Assembly: GCA_902790905.1 (NCBI GenBank)
Contig: CADATO010000014.1
Span: forward strand, 1 to 55,104
DNA from: an uncultured Eubacteriales bacterium
GTDB lineage: Bacteria; Bacillota; Clostridia; Peptostreptococcales; Anaerovoracaceae
DNA: 55,104 nucleotides
Direction of reading: 5' to 3'
The notes under the pieces were generated by a model that made no database searches, was not told where the DNA came from, and saw only the letters and a list, made by a program, of their open reading frames with translations. Position 1 is the first letter of the stretch, and each line of letters starts with the position of its first letter. Below, in pieces: positions 43,734-51,365 of this stretch. The translations under genes and the position numbers were made by a program.

Positions 43734-44433
43734 CATCAACCCCTCCTGCAAACTGGTCGGTCTGATCGTCCTGTCGTTCGCGCTGGCGTTCTGCCACCAT
43801 CCGGTGCTCAATCTCGGCATCTTTGCCGTGTGCGTCCTGCTGATTCTTTTCTCGGACGCCAACAAGAAAGCATTCTTCATCCCGATGATCCCGGTCGTGA
43901 TCCTCGCGGTCGGCCTGTTCTTCACCGGCTACCGGTTCACGAACGCGGCTTCCGATGTGGTCAACATGGAGGTCCTGCACGTGGGCAGCAGCCAGATCTG
44001 GAACGGACTCATTTTTGCGAGCCGCGCGCTCGTCTACGCCGGCATCGGTCTGATGTTCGCGCTGACCACGGACCGCATCCGCATGGTCCGCTCGTTCCAC
44101 AAGCAGCTGCACGTGCCGCAGGTCTTCGCATACGGCCTGCTCGCGGCGTGGGGGCTGCTCCCGCAGATGATGCTGGAGTACAAGAGGACACGCATGGCAT
44201 TCCGCGCCCGCGGGATCCGCGTCCTGCCGTTCTCCCCGTCGCTGCTCGTGACCCTGATCGTCAAGTCGACCAGGTGGTCGGAGGAACTGTCCATCGCGAT
44301 GGAGTCCAAGGGCTTTGCCGCGCAGTCGCAGCGGACGATGTTCGAGCCGGAACACGTCAAAGCGGGCGACTGGATCTTCCTGGCGGTGACCTGCGTCATC
44401 CTGCCCGTCATCGCGGTCCTGTTCTTCCGCTGA
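43726..44433 (+). CDS. ykoC: ECF transporter transmembrane (T) component, YkoC/EcfT type
   Basis: A 235-residue membrane protein with about five segments. The cytoplasmic helices carry the two Ala-Arg motifs of EcfT proteins (MAFRARGIRVLP and SIAMESKGFAA) that dock on the ATPase. The start at 43726 has AAGGAGGG upstream, inside the end of ykoD. It closes the riboswitch-controlled operon. Confidence 0.9.
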   Translation: MSNINPSCKLVGLIVLSFALAFCHHPVLNLGIFAVCVLLILFSDANKKAFFIPMIPVVILAVGLFFTGYRFTNAASDVVNMEVLHVGSSQIWNGLIFASRALVYAGIGLMFALTTDRIRMVRSFHKQLHVPQVFAYGLLAAWGLLPQMMLEYKRTRMAFRARGIRVLPFSPSLLVTLIVKSTRWSEELSIAMESKGFAAQSQRTMFEPEHVKAGDWIFLAVTCVILPVIAVLFFR

Positions 44434-44462
44434 TGCAAATCGTCTGACTTTTTGAACCGTCC

Positions 44463-44491
44463 TTGACACCTGTCAGGGGCGGTTATATAAT
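44463..44491 (+). promoter_or_regulatory. consensus promoter of the his operon
   Basis: TTGACA (44463-44468), 17 bases, TATAAT (44486-44491): both boxes are perfect. So strong a promoter suggests that a repressor or leader sets the level. Confidence 0.92.
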
Positions 44492-44500
44492 GCATTCATC

Positions 44501-44526
44501 GCGTTAACACTTTATCGCAGTAACGC
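44501..44526. promoter_or_regulatory. inverted repeat at the his transcription start, possible operator
   Basis: GCGTTA (44501-44506) and TAACGC (44521-44526) flank a 14-base centre starting a few bases after the expected transcription start. Further on, GGGCGG (44538-44543) and CCGCCC (44592-44597) enclose GCGGTTTT/AAAACCCCGC, a leader hairpin without a T-run. No T-box consensus (GGTGGNACC) is seen. Confidence 0.45.
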
Positions 44527-44667
44527 AATGAACAAAAGGGCGGCGAACCCCATTAAATCATGCGGTTTTCAGAAAAAACCCCGCGAAAGACCGCCCGCAG
44601 TTGTGATATACTAGAGAACAGTATCGCCGCAGAGCGATTCTATAAGAGAGAAAGGAACCATACGCAC

Positions 44668-46254
44668 ATGATCACACGCAGCAGCCTCCGGCCTGACGAA
44701 ATGCTGGCATTTGAACTCAGAGGCCTTTACGAGAGCTTTGGCTATACGACCTTCAAGATGAACAAATTCGAGGAGTATAGCTTTTACGCCAACAACAAGG
44801 ACTTCCTCGTCGGCGACCGCATCCTGACGTTTACCAACCTGGACGGCCGGCTGATGGCGCTCAAGCCCGACGTGACCATGAGCATCATCAAAAACCAGGA
44901 CGTGCCTCAGGGTGAGGTGCGCAAGTTTTATTACAACGAGAACGTCTACCGGGAGAACCGCAACGCTACCACCTTCGAGGAACTCCCGCAGATCGGCCTC
45001 GAGTGCATCGGCTCGCTCGGTTTCATGGACATCGCGGAGGTGCTGATCCTGGCGGGTGAGACGCTCAAGTATATCAATGAAGAGTTCGTGCTGACGCTGT
45101 CGGAGATGACCTTCGTCGAGGAATCGCTCGGCGGTCTTGACCTCTCCGGCGACCAGTACGTCCGCCTGCTCAACCTGATCCGCCGCAAAAACCGCGACGG
45201 TATTCGCAAAGTAGCAAGCCGCAATGGGCTGGCGGAAGAGGACATCGAGCTTCTCTGTGCGCTGCCGGGTCTGTACGGCGACGTGCCGGAAACCGTGGAA
45301 AAAGCCCGTCCGTATGCGCGGACAGAAGCGATGCAGGCAAGCCTGGCGAGGATCGAAGAGCTCTATGCCGTGCTTGCGAAGAACGGCCTGGCGGGCAACC
45401 TGCAGCTCGACCTCTCGATGGTCAACGACATCGATTACTACAACGGCATCATCTTCAGGGGACATCTGCCCGGCGTTGCCGCCAGCGTGCTCGGCGGCGG
45501 CCAGTACGACAGGGCCATGAAGGTGTTCGGCAAGCGCGGCGGCGGGATCGGCTTCGGCCTGTATCTGTCCGAACTGACGCGCAGCGAGGAGACGGCGAGC
45601 GAAGACAGCGACATGCTCACCATCGCGCTCCCCAAGGGGCGGCTCGGCGACCAGGTCTACAAGACGCTCGAGAAGGCCGGCTATGAGTGCCCCGCCTACA
45701 ACGACAACAACCGCAAACTGATCCTGGAGAACAAGGACCGCAACGTCCGCTACATCCTGGTCAAGCCCAGCGATGTCGCCGTCTACGTCGAGCACAAAGC
45801 GGCGGACATCGGCATCGTCGGCAAGGACATTCTGCTGGAGACGGAGCCCGACGTCTACGAACTGATGGACCTCGGCATCGGCAAATGCCGGATGTGCGTG
45901 GCGGCGAAGAGTGGATTTACCGACGACCACAAGCATACGCTCCGCGTGGCGACCAAGTTCGTCAACGTGGCGAAGACGCACTACAGAGAGCTCGGCCGCG
46001 ACATCGAGATCATCAAGCTCAACGGCAGCATCGAGCTCGGTCCGGTCCTCGGCATGAGCGACGTCATCGTCGATATCGTGGAGACCGGCACCACGCTGAA
46101 GGAGAACGGCCTCGAAGTCATCGAGGAGTTCAAGAACATCAGCGCGCGCCTCATCTGCAACAAGACCAGTTTCAAATTCAAGAACGACGACATCCGCCGC
46201 ATCGTGCAGGCCCTCAAGGCGCCGCAGGGCGAAGCGGATGAGAACGAAGAGTAG
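44668..46254 (+). CDS. hisZG: HisZ-HisG fusion: ATP phosphoribosyltransferase, regulatory and catalytic parts
   Basis: A 528-residue protein. Residues 1-310 are HisZ, a HisRS-like subunit without tRNA ligase activity (FNLDGRLMALKPDVT-like region at 55-70, LVxGGxYDR as LGGGQYDRAM, GGGIGFGLYL). Residues 316-528 are short-form HisG (MLTIALPKGRLG, PSDVAVYVEHKAADIGIVGK, and the PRPP loop DIVETGTTLKENGLE). Short HisG needs HisZ for activity; here both are one chain, with no stop or overlap at the junction. The enzyme starts histidine synthesis from ATP and PRPP. The ATG at 44668 has AAAGGA upstream. Confidence 0.93.
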   Translation: MITRSSLRPDEMLAFELRGLYESFGYTTFKMNKFEEYSFYANNKDFLVGDRILTFTNLDGRLMALKPDVTMSIIKNQDVPQGEVRKFYYNENVYRENRNATTFEELPQIGLECIGSLGFMDIAEVLILAGETLKYINEEFVLTLSEMTFVEESLGGLDLSGDQYVRLLNLIRRKNRDGIRKVASRNGLAEEDIELLCALPGLYGDVPETVEKARPYARTEAMQASLARIEELYAVLAKNGLAGNLQLDLSMVNDIDYYNGIIFRGHLPGVAASVLGGGQYDRAMKVFGKRGGGIGFGLYLSELTRSEETASEDSDMLTIALPKGRLGDQVYKTLEKAGYECPAYNDNNRKLILENKDRNVRYILVKPSDVAVYVEHKAADIGIVGKDILLETEPDVYELMDLGIGKCRMCVAAKSGFTDDHKHTLRVATKFVNVAKTHYRELGRDIEIIKLNGSIELGPVLGMSDVIVDIVETGTTLKENGLEVIEEFKNISARLICNKTSFKFKNDDIRRIVQALKAPQGEADENEE

Positions 46255-46304
46255 GCAGCCAGGCAGCAGCTGCAGAGAATAAGAAAGGAATCGCACAGCC
46301 AGTT

Positions 46305-47360
46305 ATGAGCAGATTTTTCGATCCCAAATACGATACGCTCGAGGCGTACACCCCGGGCGAACAGCCGAAGGACAACGTCCTCTTAAAACTCAACACCAAC
46401 GAATGCCCGTACCCCACGAGCCCCAAAGTGCTGGCGGCCATCGAAGCCGAAAAGGCGTTCCGCCTCTATCCGGACCCGACCAGCAGCCGGGCGGTCAGCG
46501 CGATCGCGAAGTACTACGGCCTGTCTGAAGATCAGGTCACCGTGGGCAACGGCTCGGACGAGATCCTGGCGTTTGCCTTCATGGCGTACGGCCGGAAGAT
46601 CTGCTACCCGTCGATCAGCTACGGCTTCTACCCGGTGTTCAGCCAGGTGTTCGGCTGCGACGCGGAGGAGATCCCGCTGACGAAGGACCTGCGGATCGAG
46701 CTTGGCGATTACATGGACAAAGATGCCACGCTCCTCATCGCCAATCCGAACGCCCCGACCGGCATCGCCCATCCGCGTGATGCGATCGAGCAGCTCGTCG
46801 CGAAAGACCCGGACAGACTGGTCATCGTGGACGAAGCGTACGTGGACTTCGGTGCGGAGTCGTGCGTGCCGCTCATTGAGAAATACGACAACCTGCTCGT
46901 CGTCCAGACCATGAGCAAGTCGCGGAGTCTCGCGGGCATGCGCATCGGCATGGCCATGGGCAATGCGGCGCTCATCCAGGACCTCAACACGATCAAGTTC
47001 AGCTTCAACCCGTACGACCTCTCCCGCGAAGCCATCGCGGCGGCTGCGGCGGCCATGGAGGATGCGGCGTATTTCGAGGAGACGCGCGGGAAGATCATCG
47101 CCACGAGGGAGTGGTTTGTGAAAGAAATGCAATCGCTGCAGTTCGAGGTGCTGCCCTCCAGCGCGAACTTCGTCTTTGTGAAGACCGGCAGCCCGTACTT
47201 CCACGCCATGCGCGAGGCGGGCATCATCCTGCGGCACTTTGACAAAGACCCGATCCGCAACTGGGTGCGCATCACCATCGGCACGGACGAGCAGATGCAG
47301 CGGCTTGTGGAAGAGACAAAGCGCTGGCTCATGCAGCAGATTACAGGCGGAAAGCAATAG
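46305..47360 (+). CDS. hisC: histidinol-phosphate aminotransferase
   Basis: A 351-residue class I/II aminotransferase. Motifs: LKLNTNECPYP (about 28-38), GNGSDEILAFAF (about 84), NPNAPTGIAHP (about 148), VDEAYVDFG (about 176) and the PLP lysine in TMSKSRSLAGMRIG (about 203). The AAAGGA site is 14 bases from the ATG and is fused to a GGAATCGC octamer (46287-46294). Confidence 0.94.
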   Translation: MSRFFDPKYDTLEAYTPGEQPKDNVLLKLNTNECPYPTSPKVLAAIEAEKAFRLYPDPTSSRAVSAIAKYYGLSEDQVTVGNGSDEILAFAFMAYGRKICYPSISYGFYPVFSQVFGCDAEEIPLTKDLRIELGDYMDKDATLLIANPNAPTGIAHPRDAIEQLVAKDPDRLVIVDEAYVDFGAESCVPLIEKYDNLLVVQTMSKSRSLAGMRIGMAMGNAALIQDLNTIKFSFNPYDLSREAIAAAAAAMEDAAYFEETRGKIIATREWFVKEMQSLQFEVLPSSANFVFVKTGSPYFHAMREAGIILRHFDKDPIRNWVRITIGTDEQMQRLVEETKRWLMQQITGGKQ

Positions 47361-47375
47361 AGTAAGGAGAAAACC

Positions 47376-47954
47376 ATGAAAAGAAGCATCGACGTCGCCA
47401 GAAAGACCGGCGAGACAGATATCGAAATGTTCCTCAATCTGGACGGTACCGGGCAGTATGAAGTCCGCACTGACTGCGGCTTTATGAAGCACATGCTGGA
47501 GCTGTTCGCGCGGCACGGCGGGTTTGACCTCAACATCCGCTGCGTCGGCGATCACTACGTGGACGATCACCACGCGGTGGAGGACATGGGCATCGTGCTC
47601 GGCAAAGGGTTTAAGGAAGCGCTCGGCGACAAGCGCGGCATCCGCCGCTACGGCAGCATGCTTCTCCCGATGGACGAAGCGCTGGTCATGGTGGCCTGCG
47701 ACATCAGCGGCCGCGGCACGCTGGTCTACGACCTGGAACTCAAGGACAAAGTCGGGACCTTCGACACAGAGCTCGTCAAGGAGTTCTTCCTCGCGTTCAC
47801 CCGCGAGATGGGCCTGACGCTGCACATCAAACAGATCAACGGCGAGAACACGCACCACATCATCGAGGCGGCCTTCAAGGGCGTCGCAAGAGCGCTCAAG
47901 GAAGCCGTCGCGGTAGAAGGGGACGAGATCCCGTCCACCAAAGGGCTTTTATAA
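47376..47954 (+). CDS. hisB: imidazoleglycerol-phosphate dehydratase
   Basis: 192 residues, the mono-functional length. The two metal-binding His motifs are VDDHHAVEDMGIVLG (about 65-79) and ENTHHIIEAAFKG (about 158-170); FMKHMLELFARHGGFDL also matches. There is no fused histidinol phosphatase. Confidence 0.95.
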   Translation: MKRSIDVARKTGETDIEMFLNLDGTGQYEVRTDCGFMKHMLELFARHGGFDLNIRCVGDHYVDDHHAVEDMGIVLGKGFKEALGDKRGIRRYGSMLLPMDEALVMVACDISGRGTLVYDLELKDKVGTFDTELVKEFFLAFTREMGLTLHIKQINGENTHHIIEAAFKGVARALKEAVAVEGDEIPSTKGLL

Positions 47955-47997
47955 GAATCGCACTGCCCGCGCGGCGGGCGTCAGTTAGGAGAAAAAC

Positions 47998-48591
47998 ATG
48001 ATCGCAGTGATCGACTACGGTGTCGGAAACCTGTTTTCCCTCACCGCTTCACTCAACTATATCGGCGCGGATGTGACCGTGACCGCAGACAAAGACGTGC
48101 TGAAGGCGGCGGACAAGATGATCCTGCCTGGCGTCGGCGCCTTCCGGGATGCGAGAGAAAAACTCTTCGCGACCGGCCTCGTCGACACGCTCTACGAACA
48201 GGTGGAGGCAGGCAAACCGCTGCTCGGCATCTGCCTCGGCATGCAGATGCTCTTCGACAAGAGCTATGAGTACGGCGAATGGGACGGCCTCGGGCTCATC
48301 CCGGGCAAAGTCCGCTACATCGAGACGGACCTCAAAGTCCCGCAGATCGGCTGGAACAGCATCTCCATCAAGGAGGATCCGCTGTTCAAATACACCAAAG
48401 ACGGCGACTTCGTCTACTACGTGCACAGTTACTGCGCGACCGAGTGCGGGCAGGACACCATCGCGGTGTCGGACTACCACGTACCCATCACAGGCGCGGT
48501 GCACAAGGGCAACGTCTGGGGGACGCAGTTCCACCCGGAGAAGAGCGGCAATGTCGGGCTCGGCATGCTGCGCGCCTTCAATGAACTCTAG
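47998..48591 (+). CDS. hisH: imidazole glycerol phosphate synthase, glutaminase subunit
   Basis: 197 residues with the glutaminase nucleophile in GICLGMQMLF (about Cys79) and the His/Glu pair in TQFHPEKSG (about 178-186). It delivers ammonia to HisF. Its TAG stop is part of a GGAATCGC octamer. Confidence 0.95.
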   Translation: MIAVIDYGVGNLFSLTASLNYIGADVTVTADKDVLKAADKMILPGVGAFRDAREKLFATGLVDTLYEQVEAGKPLLGICLGMQMLFDKSYEYGEWDGLGLIPGKVRYIETDLKVPQIGWNSISIKEDPLFKYTKDGDFVYYVHSYCATECGQDTIAVSDYHVPITGAVHKGNVWGTQFHPEKSGNVGLGMLRAFNEL

Positions 48592-48652
48592 GAATCGCTC
48601 AGCGGCCGCATCATATGGGAAACCCGGCGCGGCTCCAGAAAGGATACACATT

Positions 48653-49372
48653 ATGAAAATCTTCCCGGCGATCGACCTGCGCGGCGGCAATGCGGTCCGC
48701 CTGTACCAGGGCGATTACGATCAGGAAACGGTATACAGCGAAGATCCCAGCAAGGTGGCGGAAGGCTTCCGCGCGGCGGGGGCCAGATACCTGCACATCG
48801 TGGATCTCGACGGCGCCAGAGACGGCGAGCTCGTCAACACGGATGTGATCCGGTCCATCATCGAGGACCTCGACATGTTCGTGGAGGTCGGCGGCGGCAT
48901 CCGCGACGAGGAGCGCATCCGGCAGTACCTCGACATGGGCGTCAGCCGTGTCATCCTCGGCACCATCGCGCAGAAAGATCCGGCGTTCGCGGCGGCCATG
49001 GCGCAGAAGTACGGCGAGCGGGTCGCGGTCGGCGTCGACGCAAGAGACGGCAAGGTCGCGGTCAACGGCTGGAAGGAGATCACGGACAAGGACAGCTACG
49101 AACTGTGCGAGGAGATGGCGGCGGCCGGTGTCAAGGCCATCATCTACACGGATATCTCGAAGGACGGCGGTCTGACCGGCACTAATATGGCGGCGTATGA
49201 GCGGCTGTCGAAGATCGAAGGGCTGAAGATCACCGCGAGCGGCGGCATCTCGTCGGAGGAGGAGCTCGAGCAGCTTTCCGGCATGGTCGACGCCGCGATC
49301 CTCGGCAAGGCGATCTACGCGGGCCGGCTCGATCTGGCACGGTGTGTTGAGATCGGCGGACCACAGGAATAA
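48653..49372 (+). CDS. hisA: ProFAR isomerase HisA
   Basis: 239 residues, a phosphate-binding TIM barrel. FPAIDLRGGNAVRLYQGD at the start holds the first catalytic Asp; YTDISKDGGLTGTN (about 165-178) holds the second, and ASGGISSEEEL and LGKAIYAGR follow. The ATG at 48653 has AAAGGAT upstream. Confidence 0.95.
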   Translation: MKIFPAIDLRGGNAVRLYQGDYDQETVYSEDPSKVAEGFRAAGARYLHIVDLDGARDGELVNTDVIRSIIEDLDMFVEVGGGIRDEERIRQYLDMGVSRVILGTIAQKDPAFAAAMAQKYGERVAVGVDARDGKVAVNGWKEITDKDSYELCEEMAAAGVKAIIYTDISKDGGLTGTNMAAYERLSKIEGLKITASGGISSEEELEQLSGMVDAAILGKAIYAGRLDLARCVEIGGPQE

Positions 49373-49386
49373 ATGCATAAAGATAG

Positions 49387-49521
49387 CAGCGGAACTGTCC
49401 CTTTCGGGACGATTGCGAGCCGCCGGCACTTAGCGACCGGCGAGCGGAGCGAAGACGGAGCTTAGTACCGCTGCGAGGGAGCATCAGCGAAAGCGTGTCC
49501 CCGGAAGGGACAGTTCCGCTG
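49387..49521. repeat. 135-bp element with 17-bp terminal inverted repeats, inside the his operon
   Basis: CAGCGGAACTGTCCCTT (49387-49403) and AAGGGACAGTTCCGCTG (49505-49521) are exact inverted repeats around a GC-rich centre with further short pairings. It has no frame of its own and fills the unusually long hisA-hisF gap. The GGGACAG-type ends recall REP/MITE-like elements mobilised by Y1 transposases; that link is a guess. Confidence 0.7.
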
Positions 49522-49542
49522 GTGCTTTAAGGAGTTTCATTC

Positions 49543-50298
49543 ATGATCACAAAACGTATCATCCCGTGCCTGGACATCCGGGACGGCAAAGTCGTAAAGG
49601 GCAGGAATTTCGAAGGCATCCGCGACGTGGCGGATCCGGTCGAGATGGCCGCCTTCTACAATGAGAGCGGCGCCGACGAACTGGTCTTCTACGACATCAC
49701 GGCCAGCGTCGAGCAGCGGCAGCTGTTCACCGACATCCTCACGAAGGTCGCTTCGCAGATCTTCATTCCCCTGACGGTCGGCGGCGGCATCAACACCATC
49801 GATGACTTCGACCGCGTCCTGAAGTGCGGCGCGGACAAGGTCAGCGTCAACAGCGGCGCGATCCGCAACCCGCAGCTCATCGAGGAAGGCGCGAAGAAAT
49901 ACGGCGACCAGTGCGTCGTCCTGTCCATGGACATCAAGCGCGTGGACGGCAAGTTCCACCTGTTCGCCAAGGGCGGCCGCGAGGACACCGGCATCGATGC
50001 CCTGCAGTGGACGGTCGACGGCGTGAACCGCGGGGCGGGCGAGCTCGTCGTCAACAGCATTGACACGGACGGTGTCAAGGAAGGCTTTGACCTCGAACTG
50101 CTCGATGAGATCGCAGCGCGCGTCAACGTGCCGATCATCGCCAGCGGCGGCGCCGGTAAGATGGAGGACTTCGCGGAGCTGTTCAGGCATCCCGGCATCG
50201 ACGCGGGACTGGCGGCGAGCATCTTCCACTTCAAGGAGGTCGCAATCCGCGATCTGAAGACGTATCTGCGCGGGGAAGGCGTGGAAGTCAGACTGTAG
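49543..50298 (+). CDS. hisF: imidazole glycerol phosphate synthase, cyclase subunit
   Basis: 251 residues, a TIM barrel like HisA: IIPCLDIRDGKVVKG (5-19) with the first catalytic Asp, LTVGGGINTIDDF, SIDTDGVKEGFDLELL with the second, and IASGGAGKMEDF. It closes the imidazole ring with ammonia from HisH. AAGGAG lies before the ATG, just beyond the inverted-repeat element. Confidence 0.95.
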   Translation: MITKRIIPCLDIRDGKVVKGRNFEGIRDVADPVEMAAFYNESGADELVFYDITASVEQRQLFTDILTKVASQIFIPLTVGGGINTIDDFDRVLKCGADKVSVNSGAIRNPQLIEEGAKKYGDQCVVLSMDIKRVDGKFHLFAKGGREDTGIDALQWTVDGVNRGAGELVVNSIDTDGVKEGFDLELLDEIAARVNVPIIASGGAGKMEDFAELFRHPGIDAGLAASIFHFKEVAIRDLKTYLRGEGVEVRL

Positions 50299-50358
50299 GC
50301 AAGAAGCGGCCCGCGCAGCGGGCTGAGCGATTCCAAAGAAAGAAAGGACCACCATACA

Positions 50359-51021
50359 ATGAGCATGCTGATCAACAAAGACAACCTGGACCAGGTGAAA
50401 TTCAACGCCCATGGTCTCATCCCGGCGATCGTGCAGGACATGTACACGAACGAGGTGCTGACCCTGGCATATATGAATGAAGAGAGCCTGCGCATCACCC
50501 TCGAGGAGGAGCGCACGTGTTTCTTCTCGCGCAGCCGGCAGAAGCTTTGGAGAAAAGGCGAGGAGAGCGGCAATGTCCAGCATGTCGTCAGCATCACGGC
50601 GGACTGCGACTACGATGCGCTCGTCGTGCGTGTCATCAAGGAAGGCCCGGCGTGCCACACCGGCGCGGAGTCGTGCTTCCACAATCCGCTGGCAGCCAGC
50701 GATGCACAGAGCGATTTTACGATGAAGGGACTGTACGAGCTGATCGAGGGCCGCAAGACCAACCCGCAGGAGGGCAGCTACACGACGTACCTCTTCGAGA
50801 AGGGCATCGACAAGATCCTGAAGAAGATCGGTGAGGAATCGACCGAAGTCATTATCGGCGCCAAGAACAGCAAGGAGGAGGCGGTTTACGAGATCGCGGA
50901 TCTGGCGTACCACGTCATGGTCATGATGGCGGAGATGGACATCCCGCTCACGGATGTGACGAAGGAACTGGCCAAGCGCCACGTCATCGATCACAAGGTC
51001 AAGCAGGAAACCATGCAGTAA
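50359..51021 (+). CDS. hisIE: bifunctional phosphoribosyl-AMP cyclohydrolase / phosphoribosyl-ATP pyrophosphohydrolase
   Basis: 220 residues. The N-terminal HisI part (1-115) carries [18 protein letters not shown] and the zinc residues in CDYDALVV and [12 protein letters not shown]. The C-terminal HisE part (about 120-220) carries [16 protein letters not shown]. It performs steps 2 and 3 of the pathway. Last gene of the operon; a GCGATTCC octamer lies in the gap before it. Confidence 0.95.
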   Translation: MSMLINKDNLDQVKFNAHGLIPAIVQDMYTNEVLTLAYMNEESLRITLEEERTCFFSRSRQKLWRKGEESGNVQHVVSITADCDYDALVVRVIKEGPACHTGAESCFHNPLAASDAQSDFTMKGLYELIEGRKTNPQEGSYTTYLFEKGIDKILKKIGEESTEVIIGAKNSKEEAVYEIADLAYHVMVMMAEMDIPLTDVTKELAKRHVIDHKVKQETMQ

Positions 51022-51109
51022 TTGCAGAAATACATAAAAACAACACTGAACAATCTGAAAAAATAGTACAAACATACTAGTGACGTAGTACTAATTAAGG
51101 AAAAATGAT

Positions 51110-51144
51110 AATGCCGAGGGATTACTTCCCCCGGCATTATTTGT
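51110..51144 (+). terminator. intrinsic terminator of the his operon
   Basis: AATGCCG / CGGCATT with an inner GGG/CCC, followed by TTATTTGTT. Confidence 0.8.
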
Positions 51145-51164
51145 TACAAAATACTTGTAAAAGT

Positions 51165-51345
51165 TGATAAGGCTTTTGGTTGGTGGCCGATTATCGACTT
51201 GCTCTGCGCCTTGCAAGACCAGCAGCTTTCCCCTGGACAGTCAGCTGCAGGAAGCCCTTGTGAGGCACCCGTAAGAAAGGGAGCAGTCCTCCCGTAGGCA
51301 TAACAAAAGGATAAGACCGGTGCGTTTGTACCGGTCTTGTCTTTT
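51165..51345 (+). ncRNA. candidate structured RNA ending in a terminator
   Basis: The 344-bp gap between hisIE and the LuxR gene has no credible frame. Near 51172-51181 CTTTTGGTT can pair with AACAAAAG (51302-51309), enclosing several local hairpins, such as GGGAG/CTCCC at 51279-51293. A strong intrinsic terminator follows (AAGACCGGT / ACCGGTCTT, 51313-51338, then a T-rich run). The terminator may equally serve the leftward LuxR gene. 6S RNA was considered because of the closed-stem layout, but I cannot establish it. Confidence 0.4.
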
Positions 51346-51365
51346 GTTCTTTATTGCGGCCTGTT

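Noticed and set aside
41979..43925. Minus-strand frame of 648 codons opposite the transporter genes
   Set aside because: Antisense to ykoD and its neighbours, no ribosome binding site, no domain.
44492..44667. T-box leader before the his operon
   Set aside because: No GGTGGNACC T-box sequence and no terminator/antiterminator pair could be found.
45600..45630. Sequencing error joining hisZ and hisG
   Set aside because: The frame is continuous, both halves are complete, the linker is plausible, and no ribosome binding site stands before an internal HisG start. The fusion is taken as real, though resequencing would settle it.
36890..48598. Chi-like, strand-biased recombination signal
   Set aside because: Between 36 and 49 kb nearly all octamers have the GGAATCGC orientation, but over the whole window 14 and 17 copies lie on each strand, so there is no consistent polarity.
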